From Corallococcus sp. (GTDB lineage Bacteria > Bacillota > Clostridia > Christensenellales > CAG-314), in assembly GCA_023663205.1 (NCBI GenBank), contig JAMPHX010000010.1, forward strand, positions 1 through 24,930: a stretch of 24,930 bases of DNA, given 5' to 3'. The translations under genes and the position numbers were made by a program. Positions 22,586 through 24,930 of the stretch are shown here, one piece after another. The notes beneath the pieces were generated by a model. That model was not told where the DNA came from. It worked only from the letters and a program-made list of their open reading frames with translations, and ran no database searches. Position 1 is the first letter of the stretch. Each line of letters begins with the position of its first letter.

Positions 22586-24930
22586 CTATTGCGCCTGCTT
22601 AATTGCATCGTTAAGTTTAACGGAAACAATTTTTGAAACGCCTTTTTCTTCCATTGTCACGCCGTACAATACATCGGCATTTTCCATTGTAGGCTTTTTG
22701 TGAGTAATTATTATGAACTGCGTATCATTGGAAAAATTCCTCAAATAACGAGCAATTCTTTCGGCATTTGCATCGTCCAAGGCGGCCTCGATTTCGTCCA
22801 AAACGCAAAACGGCATAGGATTCAATTTAAGAATAGCAAATAGTATTGCAGCCGCCGTCAAAGTTCGTTCTCCGCCTGAAAGCAAAGATATATTTTGCAA
22901 TTTCTTTCCCGGCGGTTGCGCTTCGATTTCAATACCGTAATCCAACGGGTCCTTATTTTCATCCTTATCAAGCGTAAGTTTTGCATTGCCTCCATTGAAA
23001 AGTTCTCTGAATACAACCTTAAAATTATCGTTTATTTGAGTCATTCCCGTTTCAAAGCGAGTTTCAATTTCCGCAGTCAATTCTTTTAAAATATCTTTCA
23101 AATCCTGTTCTGCCTTACGCAAATCTTCCAACTGCATACCTATATCTCCGTACCGTTCTTCGACATTTTTAAGTTCTTCTATTGCGTGGACATTGACATA
23201 ACCGAGATTTTGAATAGAGGTTTTGAGTTGCGTAATATTTTCCTTGGCTGTTGATATGTCGTATTCGCTATCTTTAAACTGCATAGCCGCAGAATAGGTT
23301 ATATTATACTCTTCAAAAACACGCTGTTGCAGTTCTTGTAAATCATCGTCGATTTTGTTGAGTATATATTCCTCTTTGTCTATGACGCCGCGCAAATTTT
23401 CCAATTCGGACGACAGGCGTATGCGCTCGTCGCCGGCAATTTGAAATTTGTTGTTCAAATCTTCCTTCAACGTATCTATCGAATTTATTTGTGCCAAAGT
23501 TTCGGAAAGACGTTCGCGCTTTTCGTCATGCACTCCGCTGTTAGCCAATGTTTCGGACAAAATATGCAATGACTCTGTAAGTTGATTTTTGTAGTCGGTT
23601 TTGCTCTTTACCGCGTCTTCCAAACGTACTATCTCCAATCCTGCATTTTTTATGTCTGCATTTGATTGGTCAATATTAGATTTCAATACACCTACACGGT
23701 AGCGCTTACTTGTCAATACTTCTTGCATAGCGTCACGCGCTTTTGTTTCGACAGATAACTTTTCCTTCAATGTGGAAATCTTGGCAACGAGTTTATCTTC
23801 GATGTTTTGTAATTCAGACAATTTAACGACGGATTCCTGACCGTTTGTTTTAATTTGTTCAAGTCTGTTTTTGATTTTTTCTTTTTCTGCGCCGAGGCTC
23901 AATATGGTTTGCTTATCCGTATTGCTCAAAACATTGGACGTTTCGATTTTTTCCTTATCGGTTGCCACGGCAACACTGACGTTTTGCAATTCGGCAGTCG
24001 ATTTTTGCAGTAATGCTCTTTCGGAGTCCAATTTGTCCTGTTTGGATTGAAGTTGCTTTTCCGACTCTGCCAAAGCGGCAAGTAACTTTTCCAATTTTGC
24101 CTTTCTTTCGGCGAGTTGATTGTCATACGACAACAAATTGTTTGTAGCGCTCTTTCTGCTACCGCCTTCAACCGAGCCGTCGTTAGAAATTCTTTCTCCC
24201 GTGAGCGTTACCATACGGTGGACATAACCGTACTTTTTGGCAAGTCTCACTGCATTTTCATAAGTATCTATTACAACAATACCGCCAAGTATCGAATCGA
24301 ATACGGTTTTGTACTTAGAATCGAATTGCACAATGTCTTTTGCAATGCCCAATACACCGTCTTCAAGCAACACTTCCCTACGCTCTATACTGCGTGGTTT
24401 CATTGCATCGATAGGCAAAAATGTTACACGTCCGTACATATTATCCCTGAGGTATGCTATCAGATACTTAGTATCTTCAATTGTTTCGGTAATAACATTC
24501 TGAATACGCGCGCCGAGAGCAACCTCAATTGCCGTTTGATATTCTTTGTCTACTTGTATTACATTGGCAACCACGTCACACAAATGCGATTCCAACTCTT
24601 CATCGGATTGTGCGTCTTTCATCAAATTTTGGACGCTGCTTTGATATCCTTTGTAATTCTTGACAAAATCCAACAATAAGTCAATACTGCCCTGTTCGCT
24701 TGCAACATTCTGTTGCTGCTTTTGTACGTTTTTATTGAAATTGAAAATATCGAATTCAAGTTCTTTTACTGATTTTTTGAGTTTGCCGCACGTTTCTGTC
24801 AATTGTTCTTGCAACTTGACATTATTATCGTATCTCTCAAACAAATTGCCTTCTTCGCCTGATAGATTACTCAATCGTTCGGTCAATTCACGCTCTTGTT
24901 GTTCTATGTTAGCCAAGCGCGAATTAAGAG
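22586..24930 (-). CDS. smc: SMC chromosome condensation ATPase (5' part outside window)
   Basis: The reading frame is open to the right edge, so the gene is cut by the window; about 780 C-terminal residues of a protein usually near 1180 are seen. Visible in order: the end of the first coiled coil, the hinge (about 80-260 of the fragment, with LGARIQNVITET, YGRVTFLPIDAM and DGSVEGGSRKS), a long heptad-rich second coiled coil, then the ABC signature LSGGE and Walker B FCVLDEIEAALDD, and a D-loop/H-loop region ending IITHKKPTMENAD. The N-terminal Walker A half lies beyond the window. SMC with ScpAB compacts and segregates the chromosome. A TTG at 24916 is not the true start. Confidence 0.97.
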   Translation of the reverse strand, partial: LNSRLANIEQQERELTERLSNLSGEEGNLFERYDNNVKLQEQLTETCGKLKKSVKELEFDIFNFNKNVQKQQQNVASEQGSIDLLLDFVKNYKGYQSSVQNLMKDAQSDEELESHLCDVVANVIQVDKEYQTAIEVALGARIQNVITETIEDTKYLIAYLRDNMYGRVTFLPIDAMKPRSIERREVLLEDGVLGIAKDIVQFDSKYKTVFDSILGGIVVIDTYENAVRLAKKYGYVHRMVTLTGERISNDGSVEGGSRKSATNNLLSYDNQLAERKAKLEKLLAALAESEKQLQSKQDKLDSERALLQKSTAELQNVSVAVATDKEKIETSNVLSNTDKQTILSLGAEKEKIKNRLEQIKTNGQESVVKLSELQNIEDKLVAKISTLKEKLSVETKARDAMQEVLTSKRYRVGVLKSNIDQSNADIKNAGLEIVRLEDAVKSKTDYKNQLTESLHILSETLANSGVHDEKRERLSETLAQINSIDTLKEDLNNKFQIAGDERIRLSSELENLRGVIDKEEYILNKIDDDLQELQQRVFEEYNITYSAAMQFKDSEYDISTAKENITQLKTSIQNLGYVNVHAIEELKNVEERYGDIGMQLEDLRKAEQDLKDILKELTAEIETRFETGMTQINDNFKVVFRELFNGGNAKLTLDKDENKDPLDYGIEIEAQPPGKKLQNISLLSGGERTLTAAAILFAILKLNPMPFCVLDEIEAALDDANAERIARYLRNFSNDTQFIIITHKKPTMENADVLYGVTMEEKGVSKIVSVKLNDAIKQAQ

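Noticed and set aside
1..24930. CRISPR array, tRNA/rRNA genes, transposase or defence system
   Set aside because: I saw no regularly spaced direct repeats, cloverleaf-like sequences, transposase motifs or defence-family domains in any supported gene.

Overview
The window reads as a conserved housekeeping stretch of a low-GC member of the Bacillota, most likely an uncultured Clostridia-type bacterium. The evidence is gene order (smc-ftsY-ylxM-ffh-rpsP-khpA-rimM-trmD ... rbgA-rnhB ... dprA-topA-trmFO-hslVU), strong AGGAGG-type ribosome binding sites, TTGACA/TATAAT promoters with many TGn-extended -10 boxes, and an Rrf2-iscS-iscU operon. Every gene I can support lies on the minus strand, so transcription runs from high to low coordinates. 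No tRNA, rRNA, CRISPR array, transposase, phage gene or obvious foreign island was seen.

From right to left: (1) the 3' two-thirds of smc, then ftsY; (2) a new promoter and a translation/secretion operon, ylxM-ffh-rpsP-khpA-rimM-trmD-rbgA-rnhB-yraN, with very short gaps or overlaps; (3) a 350-nt gene-free stretch holding the rplS promoter and leader, then rplS and its terminator; (4) a TGS-domain uridine-kinase-family gene with its own promoter and a strong terminator; (5) a promoter and a long operon, comM-dprA-topA-trmFO-hslV-hslU-aspS-rseC-trxA (DNA uptake, topology, tRNA modification, proteolysis, tRNA charging and thiol/redox functions); (6) an Rrf2-regulated iron-sulfur operon, iscR-iscS-iscU, whose promoter carries a perfect 11-bp-arm dyad; (7) a structured 307-nt gene-free stretch; (8) a 42-codon gene for a small membrane protein or lipoprotein with a near-consensus promoter; (9) ruvX, which looks leaderless.

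The genes fit together as one growth-linked block: SRP and its receptor (ffh, ylxM, ftsY), ribosome proteins and assembly factors (rpsP, rplS, rimM, rbgA, khpA), tRNA modification (trmD, trmFO), chromosome handling (smc, topA, rnhB, ruvX, dprA, comM) and Fe-S/thiol chemistry (rseC, trxA, iscR-iscS-iscU).

I found no clearly new multi-gene system. The points worth a second look are regulatory or structural: the isc operator, a dyad cluster at the ylxM promoter, a 13-bp hairpin between khpA and rimM, the small lipoprotein-like gene, two unexplained gene-free stretches, the relocated rplS, and the rseC-trxA coupling beside the isc operon.
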